A stretch of DNA of 51,805 bases, taken from contig JANXBY010000011.1 in assembly GCA_025060455.1 (NCBI GenBank), positions 1-51,805 on the forward strand, given 5' to 3'. Each line of letters opens with the position of its first letter. The stretch's first letter is position 1. The notes below the pieces were generated by a model. That model was not told the origin of the DNA and did no database searches. It saw nothing but the letters and a program-made list of their open reading frames with translations. Shown piece after piece: positions 25,421-33,284 of the stretch. The stretch is from Armatimonadota bacterium. Its GTDB lineage: Bacteria > Sysuimicrobiota > Sysuimicrobiia > Sysuimicrobiales > Sysuimicrobiaceae. The translations under genes were made by a program, and so were the position numbers.

Positions 25421-26239
25421 CTACCCGAACCGGCCCGTGATGTAGTCCTCCGTCCGCCGGTCCCGGGGCCGGGTGAACACCTCCTCCGTGGCTCCGAACT
25501 CCACCAGTTCTCCGTCCAGCAGGAAGGCGGTGAAGTCAGACACCCGGGCCGCCTGCTGCATGTTGTGCGTCACGATGACCAAGGTGTAGTCCCGCTTGAG
25601 ATCCTCCATGAGCGCCTCGATGCGCGCCGTGGAGATGGGGTCCAGAGCCGAGCACGGCTCGTCCAACAGCAACACCTCCGGTTCCACCGCCAGGGCGCGC
25701 GCGATGCACAGCCGCTGCTGCTGCCCTCCGGACAGCTCCAGGCCGCTCTTGCGGTGCAGGTGGTCCTTCACCTCGTCCCACAGCGCCGCCTGCCGCAGGG
25801 CCCGTTCCACCCGCTCGTCCAGCTCCCGCCGGCTCAGGCGGCGGTGCAGGCGAAGACCGAAGGCCACGTTCTCGTACACGGACTTGGGGAAGGGATTCGG
25901 CTTCTGGAACACCATACCGATCCGCACCCGCACCTCGACCGGATCCACCCCGGGCGCGTACAGGTCCTGCCCCCGGAACAGCACCCTCCCCTCCGTGCGG
26001 ACCCCGGGGATCAGCTCATTCATGCGGTTGATGGCCCGCACCAGGGTGCTCTTCCCGCAGCCCGAGGGCCCGATCACCGCCGTGATGCGGCGCTCCGGGA
26101 CGTCCAGGGTCACACCCCGCAGGGCCGCCTGCGTCCCGTACCACACCCGCAGGTCCTCCACCCGCAGCACGGCCTCCACCGCCTCCGGCGGCCGGTGCAC
26201 CACCTCCGGCCTCAGACGCGCTTCCACCGCCACGTCCAT
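25421..26239 (-). CDS. pstB: Phosphate ABC transporter ATP-binding protein PstB
   Basis: 272 residues from the ATG at 26239 with GGAGG 5 bp upstream. Walker A is GPSGCGKST at 57-65, the signature is LSGGQQQR and Walker B is [11 protein letters not shown]. The phrase [18 protein letters not shown] is diagnostic of PstB. The N-terminus is extended by about 20 residues before the ABC domain. It powers phosphate import through PstCA. Confidence 0.96.
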   Translation of the reverse strand: MDVAVEARLRPEVVHRPPEAVEAVLRVEDLRVWYGTQAALRGVTLDVPERRITAVIGPSGCGKSTLVRAINRMNELIPGVRTEGRVLFRGQDLYAPGVDPVEVRVRIGMVFQKPNPFPKSVYENVAFGLRLHRRLSRRELDERVERALRQAALWDEVKDHLHRKSGLELSGGQQQRLCIARALAVEPEVLLLDEPCSALDPISTARIEALMEDLKRDYTLVIVTHNMQQAARVSDFTAFLLDGELVEFGATEEVFTRPRDRRTEDYITGRFG

Positions 26240-26249
26240 GTTGACCTCC

Positions 26250-27131
26250 TCACCACCGGACCTGGCTTCGGTTGCGTAGCCATATGGCGAGCCCGTTGAG
26301 GCCCAGCAGCACCGCCAGCAGTAGCACGATGCCCGCCGCGGCCAGCCGGTGGAACTCCGGGTTGGGCAGGGACACGTAGTTGAAGATCTGGATGGGCAGC
26401 ACGGTGAAGTAGTCCCAGACGTTGCGGGGCAAGAACGGGACGTACTGCAGCGCGCCCAGCATGATGAGCGGCGCCGTCTCTCCCACCGCCCGGGAGAGCG
26501 CGAGGATGGTCCCCGTGAGGATCCCCGGCGCCGCGTACGGCAGCACATGGTGGCGCACCACCTGCCATCGGGTCGCCCCGAGAGCGTACGCGGCCTCCCG
26601 GATGGAGTACGGCACCGCGCGGAGCGCTTCCCGGCTGGCCAGGATGGTCAGGGGCAGGACCAGCAGCGCCAGGGTCAGCGCCCCCGCCAGGACGCTCTTG
26701 CCCATCCGCAGCATCTCCACGAACAGCCCCAGCCCCAGCAGCCCGTACAGCACCGACGGGATCGCCGCCAGGTTGGCGATATTGACCTCCAGGAACCGAC
26801 GGAACCGGGAGGGTGGCAAGTACTCCTCCAGGTACACCGCCGCCGCCACCCCCAGGGGGAAGGCTACCACGCTCATGATGCCTGCCACGTACAACGTCCC
26901 CACCAGGGCGCTGGCGTACCCCGCCTGGCTGGGGAACCGAGAGGGGAAGTTGGTCACCAGCTCGGCTCTCAGGTACGGCGCGGCGTCCCGCCCCACGTCC
27001 AGCAGCAGCACGGCTAGGAAGGCCAGGGCGAGCAACGTGGCCGCCTGGCAGGCAGCCACGAACAGCCCCGCCACCCGCCGGCGCCGCTGCAGCCGCGCCC
27101 TCCACCCCCGCTCCACAACCGTTCCGATCAC
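26250..27131 (-). CDS. pstA: Phosphate ABC transporter permease PstA
   Basis: 293 residues with six helices. The permease signature includes [40 protein letters not shown] (EAA region) and [17 protein letters not shown]. It overlaps pstC by 4 bp and is followed by pstB 10 bp on. It forms the membrane channel with PstC. Confidence 0.95.
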   Translation of the reverse strand: MIGTVVERGWRARLQRRRRVAGLFVAACQAATLLALAFLAVLLLDVGRDAAPYLRAELVTNFPSRFPSQAGYASALVGTLYVAGIMSVVAFPLGVAAAVYLEEYLPPSRFRRFLEVNIANLAAIPSVLYGLLGLGLFVEMLRMGKSVLAGALTLALLVLPLTILASREALRAVPYSIREAAYALGATRWQVVRHHVLPYAAPGILTGTILALSRAVGETAPLIMLGALQYVPFLPRNVWDYFTVLPIQIFNYVSLPNPEFHRLAAAGIVLLLAVLLGLNGLAIWLRNRSQVRW

Positions 27132-28120
27132 AGGTAGCGCTCCCGGAACCGCTGGACCACCCGCACGCTCAGCACGTTCATGACCAGCGTCGCCACGAAC
27201 AACACCGCGCCCACCGCAAAGAGGGTCCGGTACTCCACGGAACCGTACGGCACGTCCCCCAAGCTCACCTGCACGATGAACGCGGTCATGGTCTCCACCG
27301 TCTCCAGGGGGTTGAACGTCCAGTTAGGGCTCTGGCCGGCCGCCAGGGCCACGATCATGGTCTCCCCCACCGCCCGGGAAAGGGCCAGCACGCACGCCGC
27401 GGCGATCCCCGACAGGCCGGCGGGGACCACCACGCGCACCGCCACCTCCACCCGGGTCGCGCCCAGCGCGTACGCCCCGTGACGCAGCTCCTGTGGCACG
27501 GCCCGCATCACGTCCTCGCTAAGGGAACTCACCAGGGGCAGGATCATCACCCCCATCACCAACCCTGCGGACAGGGCGTTCTGCCCCGCCATGGCCGGCC
27601 CGAACACGTGATCCTGTAGCCACGGCGTCACGAGGGTTAGGGCGAAGTAGCCGTACACGATGGTGGGCACCCCCGCCAGGACTTCCAGCGTCGGTTTCAC
27701 CCGGCTGCGCACCGCGTCCGGGGCGAACTCGCTCAGGTAGACGGCGGCCAGTAGCCCGAGGGGGACCGCCACCAGCAGCGCGACAGCGCTGGTGAGCACC
27801 GTCCCCGCCACCAGCGGGAGGACGCCGAACCGCTTGGTGCTGAACAAGGGACTCCACGTGGTCTCCGAAAAGAACTCCCGCACCAGCGCCCACGGCCGCC
27901 CCAGCAGGTCTGGCCGCGCCTCCGCGAACCGCTGGAGGTCCGCCCGCACCGCCCGCAGGGCCGGGTCTGTTGCGTCCACGGGCAGCCGGAAGAACTGCAC
28001 GGCCTCGTAGGCCAGCACCGCCCCCAGGGCCACCGTGACCGCCACGGATAGCCAGGCGCTGGCCGCGAGCGCCCCTTCCACGAGTCGCTCGGCCTGCCGT
28101 CTCTTCCGCCCGCTGCTCAC
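27128..28120 (-). CDS. pstC: Phosphate ABC transporter permease PstC
   Basis: 330 residues from a GTG at 28120. The open frame extends 25 codons further, but that would run through the 11-bp repeat site. Six helices plus a long periplasmic loop after helix 1. Motifs are [34 protein letters not shown] and [17 protein letters not shown]. It pairs with PstA. A terminator-like hairpin and a repeat box separate it from pstS, so pstCAB can be expressed apart from pstS. Confidence 0.92.
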   Translation of the reverse strand: MSSGRKRRQAERLVEGALAASAWLSVAVTVALGAVLAYEAVQFFRLPVDATDPALRAVRADLQRFAEARPDLLGRPWALVREFFSETTWSPLFSTKRFGVLPLVAGTVLTSAVALLVAVPLGLLAAVYLSEFAPDAVRSRVKPTLEVLAGVPTIVYGYFALTLVTPWLQDHVFGPAMAGQNALSAGLVMGVMILPLVSSLSEDVMRAVPQELRHGAYALGATRVEVAVRVVVPAGLSGIAAACVLALSRAVGETMIVALAAGQSPNWTFNPLETVETMTAFIVQVSLGDVPYGSVEYRTLFAVGAVLFVATLVMNVLSVRVVQRFRERYL

Positions 28121-28142
28121 AGGTGCAACGTCCACGGTTCGT

Positions 28143-28160
28143 GTTAAGCGCCGGTTAAAA
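28143..28160. promoter_or_regulatory. 11-bp direct-repeat box upstream of pstC
   Basis: GTTAAGCGCCGGTTAAAA: TTAA at 28144 and at 28155, exactly 11 bp apart. It lies 23 bp upstream of the pstC start, downstream of the pstS-pstC hairpin. Read on the minus strand the units are TTAACC and TTAACA, like Gram-positive PhoP boxes. Confidence 0.65.
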
Positions 28161-28220
28161 AATTGGCCCGGCGGCGGGCCGTCTTCTCGGGGCACCGACC
28201 GGAGGAAGCCGCCGCCGGGC
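28157..28220 (-). terminator. Partial terminator/attenuator between pstS and pstC
   Basis: A perfect 12-bp stem (28209-28220 with 28166-28177, GCCCGGCGGCGG) encloses a 31-base loop. On the minus strand it is followed by CAATTTTTTAA. It should end part of the transcripts after pstS, giving more binding protein than permease. Confidence 0.6.
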
Positions 28221-28273
28221 TGGGGGGGAGACGGGCGGCCAGGTCTTGGCTTAACTGGCCGCCTCGCTGGGGG

Positions 28274-29398
28274 CTACCGGCAGTGCGCCGTGTAGTCCTT
28301 GTTGACCTGCTCCAGGGTGGCGTGCCCTACGGCCTTCCCGCCCTCCTTGAACGCGGTACCGGGCTTCAACCGCGCGATGCATTGCCGGGCGGCCGCGTAC
28401 ACGGGATCGGGGAACTCCACGTACCCCACCGCACGGACTAGGTTGGTCTTCTTCCCCCGCTGCCGGGGGTCGTCCACCTGCAGGTTCACCCCCGTCCCCT
28501 GGCCCACGTACCAGCTGGCGAACTGCCGGACCTCGGGCTTCGTGAGGGCGCTCGTGCGGTTCAGGTAGATGAAAAGGGGCCGGGTGAGCGGGTAACGGCC
28601 CGACTTGGTGTTGTCGAACGTGGGCTCCACCCCCTGGCACTGGTCGTTCGAGGTCAGGTCCACCCGCGGGCTGGGGTCGATTGCAACCCCCTTCACCCGG
28701 CCCAGGTTTTCCTCCAGGTAGGCAAGCCCGAAGTAGCCGAGAGCTCCCTCGTCCCGGTTGACGAACTGCACGGTGACGTTGTCGTCCTCCGTGGCCTGGT
28801 AGTCGCCGCGGCTGGCCTTGGCACGGCCCACCACCATCTCCGTGAAGCTGTCGAAGGTCCCGGAGTCCGCCCCCGCGCCGGCCAGGCGCAGCGGCCGGTC
28901 CGGGAAGGTGGGACGCACCTGCCGCCAGCTCGTGATCCGTCGCTCCGCGCCGGGCTCCCAGATGCGCTTCAGCTCTCCCAGGGTGAGACAGGTGGCCCAC
29001 GTGTTGCGCGGGTGGACGACCACGCTGAGCCCGTCGATGGCCACGGGGACCTCGACGTAGCTTACCAGGCTGCGCCGGCACGCCTCGTCCTCCTCGGGCC
29101 GGATGGGGCGGGAGGCGTCCTGGATGTCCGTGCGGGACGCGGGGCTATCCGCACAGAACTTCTTGAACCCGCCTCCTGTACCGCTGATCCCCACTGTGAT
29201 GCGCACGCCGCGGCCCTGCGGGCTCTTACGGAACTCTTCCGCCAAGGCGCTGGTGAGCGGAGCCACGGTACTGGACCCGTCCACCACGATGGTGCCCGGA
29301 GGGCTGGTGGTGGCGCCGGCCCGTTGCTGGGCCCAAGAGTGTGCTGCCAGCCCCGCGCTCAGGAGCGCGGCCACCACGAGGGTCGCTGGCTGCCTCAT
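28274..29398 (-). CDS. pstS: Phosphate-binding protein PstS
   Basis: 374 residues. A Sec signal peptide covers about residues 1-23, without a lipobox Cys. Phosphate-site motifs are VDGSSTVAPLTSALAEEF, DIQDASRPIRPEE, AGADSGTFDSFTE and the EGALGYFGLAYLEEN segment. Several Cys pairs suggest disulfides outside the membrane. The ATG has GGAGG upstream. It is transcribed divergently from sppA, with a four-unit 11-bp repeat box between them. Confidence 0.94.
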   Translation of the reverse strand: MRQPATLVVAALLSAGLAAHSWAQQRAGATTSPPGTIVVDGSSTVAPLTSALAEEFRKSPQGRGVRITVGISGTGGGFKKFCADSPASRTDIQDASRPIRPEEDEACRRSLVSYVEVPVAIDGLSVVVHPRNTWATCLTLGELKRIWEPGAERRITSWRQVRPTFPDRPLRLAGAGADSGTFDSFTEMVVGRAKASRGDYQATEDDNVTVQFVNRDEGALGYFGLAYLEENLGRVKGVAIDPSPRVDLTSNDQCQGVEPTFDNTKSGRYPLTRPLFIYLNRTSALTKPEVRQFASWYVGQGTGVNLQVDDPRQRGKKTNLVRAVGYVEFPDPVYAAARQCIARLKPGTAFKEGGKAVGHATLEQVNKDYTAHCR

Positions 29399-29445
29399 CG
29401 TTCACACCTCCTGCATCCGGATTCACCCTGACGGTGCCGGACCGG

Positions 29446-29485
29446 TTTTAGGAACGCTGTAAGGCCGCGTTAAGAGTCCGTGAAG
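29446..29485. promoter_or_regulatory. Four-unit 11-bp direct-repeat box between pstS and sppA
   Basis: Units TTTAGG (29447), TGTAAG (29458), GTTAAG (29469) and GTGAAG (29480) are each exactly 11 bp apart. The site lies 48 bp upstream of pstS and 69 bp upstream of sppA. Tandem 11-bp repeats are what PhoB/OmpR-type and SARP-type winged helices bind. Confidence 0.7.
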
Positions 29486-29508
29486 CCGGTTGCCCCGGTC
29501 CGCGTTCT

Positions 29509-29533
29509 GCCCTACCGTGGTCAGCGGTAGGGC
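29509..29533. repeat. Perfect 9-bp inverted repeat in the sppA leader
   Basis: GCCCTACCG (29509-29517), 7-base loop, CGGTAGGGC (29525-29533), ending 21 bp before the sppA start. It could be an operator or an RNA hairpin. No T-run follows. Confidence 0.6.
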
Positions 29534-29554
29534 GATCGGCGCGAGGGGTGTGAG

Positions 29555-30508
29555 GTGCAACGTCCGGCGGTGTGGGCCGCAGGCGTGGTGCTGGCCCTGG
29601 TCGCCCTTCTGGCCGCGGCCCTGGCGGGCTTCGGGGCGGGGCTCGCGGTCGGGAGTGGGCTGCGCCGGCCTGAGGGTCGGGGCGAGCGCGTGCTCTCCGG
29701 CGAGGGGCCCGACAAGGTGGCGCTGGTGCGGCTCGTGGGTGCCATCAGCCACGAAGGCGCAGGCTGGTTGTCCTTGGGTCCCACAGTCAGCGCCCGCCGG
29801 GTGCTGGATCTGCTGGAGCGCGCCCGGCGGGATCCCGCGGTGAAGGCGGTGATCGTGGAGCTGAACACCCCGGGCGGGTCGGTGGTGGCCAGCGCCAGGA
29901 TCCACGACAAGCTGGCGGAACTGCGCCGGTCGGGCAAGCCGGTAGTGGCCCTGATGACCGAGGTGGCCGCCTCCGGTGGCTACTACGTGGCCGCGGCCGC
30001 GGACCGTATTGTAGCCGACCCCTCCACCCTCACCGGCAGCATCGGGGTCATCGTGGTGCTGCCCAACCTGCAGGAGTTCAACCGACGGATCGGGCTGCGG
30101 ACGGTGGTGTTTAAGAGCGGTCGTTTCAAGGACATGGGCAACCCCGACCGGCCCCTCACCCCGGAGGAGGCAGCCCTGTTCCAGGGGATCGTGAACGAGG
30201 CCTACCGCCGGTTCGTGGACGTGGTGGCCCAGGGGCGCCGCATGGAGGTCCCCCGTGTCCTGCAGCTGGCCGACGGCCGCGTGTACACGGGCGCGCAGGC
30301 CCACCGGCTGGGGCTCGTGGATGCCCTCGGTGCGCTCGACCGGGCGATGACGGAAGCTCTGCAGCTCGCCCGCGTGCGGCGCGCCCGACTGGTCGAATAT
30401 GTCGAGGGAGGCTTCCTGGGATCCCTGCTGAACCTGCGTGGGGACCCCTCCCACCGCCTAGCCCCGGACTCCCAGCCGTTCAGCGTCCAGTACCTGATGC
30501 TCCCCTGA
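29555..30508 (+). CDS. sppA: Signal peptide peptidase SppA, S49 family (short form)
   Basis: 317 residues, the short single-domain form. An N-terminal membrane anchor covers about residues 8-33. The catalytic Ser is Ser140 in EVAASGGYYVA and the general-base Lys is Lys192 in FKSGRFKDMGNPDR. It cleaves leftover signal peptides and other segments within or near the membrane. It starts at a GTG preceded by GAGGGG. It is transcribed divergently from pstS across the four-unit repeat box, which suggests induction together with phosphate uptake. Confidence 0.92.
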   Translation: MQRPAVWAAGVVLALVALLAAALAGFGAGLAVGSGLRRPEGRGERVLSGEGPDKVALVRLVGAISHEGAGWLSLGPTVSARRVLDLLERARRDPAVKAVIVELNTPGGSVVASARIHDKLAELRRSGKPVVALMTEVAASGGYYVAAAADRIVADPSTLTGSIGVIVVLPNLQEFNRRIGLRTVVFKSGRFKDMGNPDRPLTPEEAALFQGIVNEAYRRFVDVVAQGRRMEVPRVLQLADGRVYTGAQAHRLGLVDALGALDRAMTEALQLARVRRARLVEYVEGGFLGSLLNLRGDPSHRLAPDSQPFSVQYLMLP

Positions 30509-30517
30509 CCGGCCCGC

Positions 30518-30536
30518 TTTTAAGCGCGCTTTAAGG
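30518..30536. promoter_or_regulatory. 11-bp direct-repeat box upstream of the DUF4282-like gene
   Basis: TTTAAGCGCGCTTTAAGG (from 30519): TTAA at 30520 and 30531, 11 bp apart, 61 bp before the ATG at 30597 and just after the sppA stop. Confidence 0.65.
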
Positions 30537-30596
30537 TACGGCGGCCGATCCTCGTACGGCGCGGGCACACGACCCGCAGGCCGGTGGTGCGAAGGC

Positions 30597-30896
30597 ATGT
30601 TCGTCGTAGACTTCTTCCTCCGACGCATGGTCACCGACGAGGCAGGGGTCGTCCTCTACCCCCCGGGTAGCTTCCTGATCGTCGTGGTCAGCGTGCCCAT
30701 CGTCGTGCAGGGGGTGCGGGACGGCGTAGCAGGACAGGCGGCCCTGGCCGCGCTGCTCCTCATGGTTTTCGGGAACCTCATCTGGCGGGTGGTGTGCGAA
30801 GCCGCGGTGGCCCTGGTAGCCATCCACGAGCGGCTCCGGGAGGTGCGGGACGCCCTCCGCAGCCAGGTCTGTGGGGGGACCCGGTCGCTGTCGTAG
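30597..30896 (+). CDS. Small two-helix membrane protein, DUF4282-like
   Basis: 99 residues with two predicted helices (about 26-42 and 47-62) and a cytoplasmic amphipathic tail. The layout FFLRRMVTDEAGVVLYPPG, then WRVVCEAAVALVAIHERLREVRDAL, matches the DUF4282 pattern (R-x-x-CE followed by a helix). Its function is unknown. The start follows GAAGG and lies 61 bp after a repeat box. The oxidase gene follows 24 bp later, probably in the same transcript. Confidence 0.7.
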   Translation: MFVVDFFLRRMVTDEAGVVLYPPGSFLIVVVSVPIVVQGVRDGVAGQAALAALLLMVFGNLIWRVVCEAAVALVAIHERLREVRDALRSQVCGGTRSLS

Positions 30897-30920
30897 CTTT
30901 TAGGTTGATCAGGAGGCCGC

Positions 30921-32507
30921 ATGGGCACCTACGGAGGTCGGACCGTCACCTTCTCGTGGATCCGGCGGTGGATGCGACTGGCGGATATCGCCAACCGTCC
31001 CGGCGCCCCGCCCGTGGACGAGCTGGTGGACATGTGCTGGGAGACGCGCCTGAGCCGCCGGGAGTTCCTGCAGGCTGCAGGGGCTGTGGCCGTGGCTGCT
31101 ACCGCGGGCCGGCTCCTCCGGCCCACCGAGGCTCTGGCGGGGCCTCAGGCCCCGAGGGTCGTGATCGTGGGGGCCGGGCTCGCAGGTCTGAGCGCCGGGT
31201 ACTACCTGCGGCAAGCAGGGTTTCACCCCAAGATCTATGAAGCCGGTACCCGCACCGGAGGCCGCATGCTCTCCGTGCGGGGCGCCCTGGCTCCGGGACT
31301 GGTCACTGAGTTCGGCGGCGAATTCATCGACACCGGGCACGAGGACGTGCTCCGGCTCGTCCGTATCTTCGGACTGCAGCTGATTGACCTTCGCAGCGGT
31401 GCAGAGGCACGCCGGCGGCCCACCTTCTACTTCGGCGGACGTCGCCTGTCCGAGGTGGAGGTGGTCCGGGCTTTCCGCCCCCTCGCGAGGCACATCCGAC
31501 GGGACCAGGCCGCCGTGGGCGCCGCCGTCACCTATCGCCGGCACACCCCGCGGGCCCGGGAACTGGACCGGATGTCCCTCTCCGAGTACCTGGAGCGCGT
31601 CGGCGCTTCCGGGTGGGTGAAGGAGCTCCTCGAGGTCGCCTACGTGGGTGAGTACGGCCTAGAAGCGGACGAGCAATCCGCCCTCAACCTCGTCCTCCTG
31701 ATCGGCACCGACCCGAGCTCTACCTTTGACGTCTACGGGGAGAGCGACGAGCGCTACAGCGTGCGGGGCGGGAACCAGCAGATCACCGACCACCTCGCCC
31801 AGCTCCTGGACGCCTCCGTGCACCTGGAGCACCGGCTGGTGGCGGTGCGGCAGCAGGGAAGCGCCTACCGCCTCACCTTCGATCGCCGGGGAGCAGGGAC
31901 CAGGGAGGTCGACGCAGACTTCGTGATCCTCACCGTCCCGTTCACGCTCCTGCGGGAGGTAGAGCTCCAGGTGGACCTGCCGCCCGTCAAGCGGCGTGCC
32001 ATCCAGGAGCTAGGGTACGGCACCAACAGCAAGCTCATCCTGGGTTTCCGGGAGCGGGTGTGGCGCAAGACGGGTTCCTCGGGGGAGCTGTTCACCGATC
32101 TCCCCCTCCAGAGCGGCTGGGACAGCAGCCGCGGCCGACCTGGCCGCGAGGGCACCTACACCATCTTCCTCGGCGGCAGAGCGGGTGTGGACGTGGGGCA
32201 GGGGCTCGCCCGGGAGCAGGCGGGGAGACTCCTGCCAGAACTGGAACGGGTCTTCCCCGGGGTCCAGTCCGCGTACACGGGCCGGGTCGCCCGCTGGCAC
32301 TGGCCTTCGGACCCGTCCGTGCGGGGGAGCTACGCCTGCTGGAAGGTGGGACAGTACACCACCATTGCGGGTGCGGAGTTCGAGCCCGTCGGCCGGCTGC
32401 TGTTCGCGGGCGAGCACACCAGCCTCGAATACCAGGGCTACATGAACGGGGCCGCACGGACCGGCCGGCGGACGGCTCGGCTCGTGCGAACCCTGGTGCG
32501 GAAGTAG
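30921..32507 (+). CDS. Tat-exported flavin-dependent amine oxidase
   Basis: 528 residues. The Tat motif SRREFLQAAG places the twin Arg at residues 46-47, after an unusually long n-region. A Rossmann FAD site follows (VVIVGAGLAGLSAGYYLRQAG, GxGxxG at about 84-89, then YEAGTRTGGRM). The C-terminus has LLFAGEHTSLEYQGYMNGAARTGRRTA, the second FAD motif of monoamine/polyamine oxidases. It should oxidise an amine outside the membrane. The ATG has AGGAGG upstream. It lies in the transcript led by the DUF4282-like gene; its role in that group is not clear. Confidence 0.88.
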   Translation: MGTYGGRTVTFSWIRRWMRLADIANRPGAPPVDELVDMCWETRLSRREFLQAAGAVAVAATAGRLLRPTEALAGPQAPRVVIVGAGLAGLSAGYYLRQAGFHPKIYEAGTRTGGRMLSVRGALAPGLVTEFGGEFIDTGHEDVLRLVRIFGLQLIDLRSGAEARRRPTFYFGGRRLSEVEVVRAFRPLARHIRRDQAAVGAAVTYRRHTPRARELDRMSLSEYLERVGASGWVKELLEVAYVGEYGLEADEQSALNLVLLIGTDPSSTFDVYGESDERYSVRGGNQQITDHLAQLLDASVHLEHRLVAVRQQGSAYRLTFDRRGAGTREVDADFVILTVPFTLLREVELQVDLPPVKRRAIQELGYGTNSKLILGFRERVWRKTGSSGELFTDLPLQSGWDSSRGRPGREGTYTIFLGGRAGVDVGQGLAREQAGRLLPELERVFPGVQSAYTGRVARWHWPSDPSVRGSYACWKVGQYTTIAGAEFEPVGRLLFAGEHTSLEYQGYMNGAARTGRRTARLVRTLVRK

Positions 32508-32508
32508 C

Positions 32509-33150
32509 ATGCTCGGGCGTCACGACCTTCACAAGGAACTGGAGGCCCTGGACGACCTGCTCTTCCGGACGGACCCGTCCGGCCGCCGGCTCTTCTTCCC
32601 CAGCGGGACGACCCGACCCGGGCGGGTGGTCCCGGACCAGGAGGCGGAGCGCCAACTCCGCCAGCTGCTGGAGCGTCGGACGAGGGTACTCTCCCTCGTC
32701 GTTACCGGTGTCACCCTCCCGTCGGCCCTCCTTTTGCTGTTCTTAAAGCGGATCCTGGACCCGGTCGTTGGGGGGTGGGCCGCCCTGGCCATCACGGGTG
32801 TGGTGGCCATGGCCGAGCTGGCCTTCCTGTCCGCCGTGGTGGTGGCCGTCGCCCTCAGCTACCAGCGCCAGCTGTCCAGCATGGTCGCCGGCTGGCCCGA
32901 GGCGCCTCCCCTGCACTCCTGGCAGGAAGCCGCGCGCGAGCGCTGGCGCGTGTCCGCCTCCGCGACACCCGCATGGAAACTCCTCCTGTACCTGACGGGC
33001 AGTTTGCTTCTTGCTCTCGGAGGCCTCGCCATGCTCGTGCTGGCGAAGGACAACTCCGACCGACTGGTGGGCGCGCTCGTGATGGCCCTCTTCGGCGTGG
33101 CCTCCCTCGTGTTCGCCCTCCAGCTGGCCCGCCGGCTCCTGTCCACGTAA
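32509..33150 (+). CDS. Four-helix membrane protein of unknown function
   Basis: 213 residues. A soluble N-terminal segment of about 60 residues (rich in Asp, Glu and Arg) is followed by two pairs of hydrophobic helices at about 60-80, 86-113, 156-175 and 184-205. I do not recognise the family. Its ATG follows the oxidase stop by one base, so it is the last gene of that operon. A hairpin follows the stop. Confidence 0.7.
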   Translation: MLGRHDLHKELEALDDLLFRTDPSGRRLFFPSGTTRPGRVVPDQEAERQLRQLLERRTRVLSLVVTGVTLPSALLLLFLKRILDPVVGGWAALAITGVVAMAELAFLSAVVVAVALSYQRQLSSMVAGWPEAPPLHSWQEAARERWRVSASATPAWKLLLYLTGSLLLALGGLAMLVLAKDNSDRLVGALVMALFGVASLVFALQLARRLLST

Positions 33151-33177
33151 GGCCCACACCCCCGTTCGGGGGGGCCG
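33151..33177. terminator. GC hairpin at the convergent end of two operons
   Basis: GGCC-CACA-CCCCC-GTTCG-GGGGG-GGCC folds into a stable stem directly after the stop of the 32509 gene. No T-run is present. The 134-bp gap separates two converging operons. Confidence 0.45.
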
Positions 33178-33284
33178 CCCAGCAAGAGCGGAAAAGGCAG
33201 AGGGCATGCACGCGCTCCGGGCCTCTTCGCAACACCTCACGGTTTCAACACCAGCAGGTCCCCCCACGGATGCGGAGGCTCCCT

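Noticed and set aside
28122-29567. AGGTGCAACGTCC occurs near the pstC start and at the sppA start
   Set aside because: A 13-bp match, once in a start codon context, with different positions relative to the genes. It is probably coincidence.
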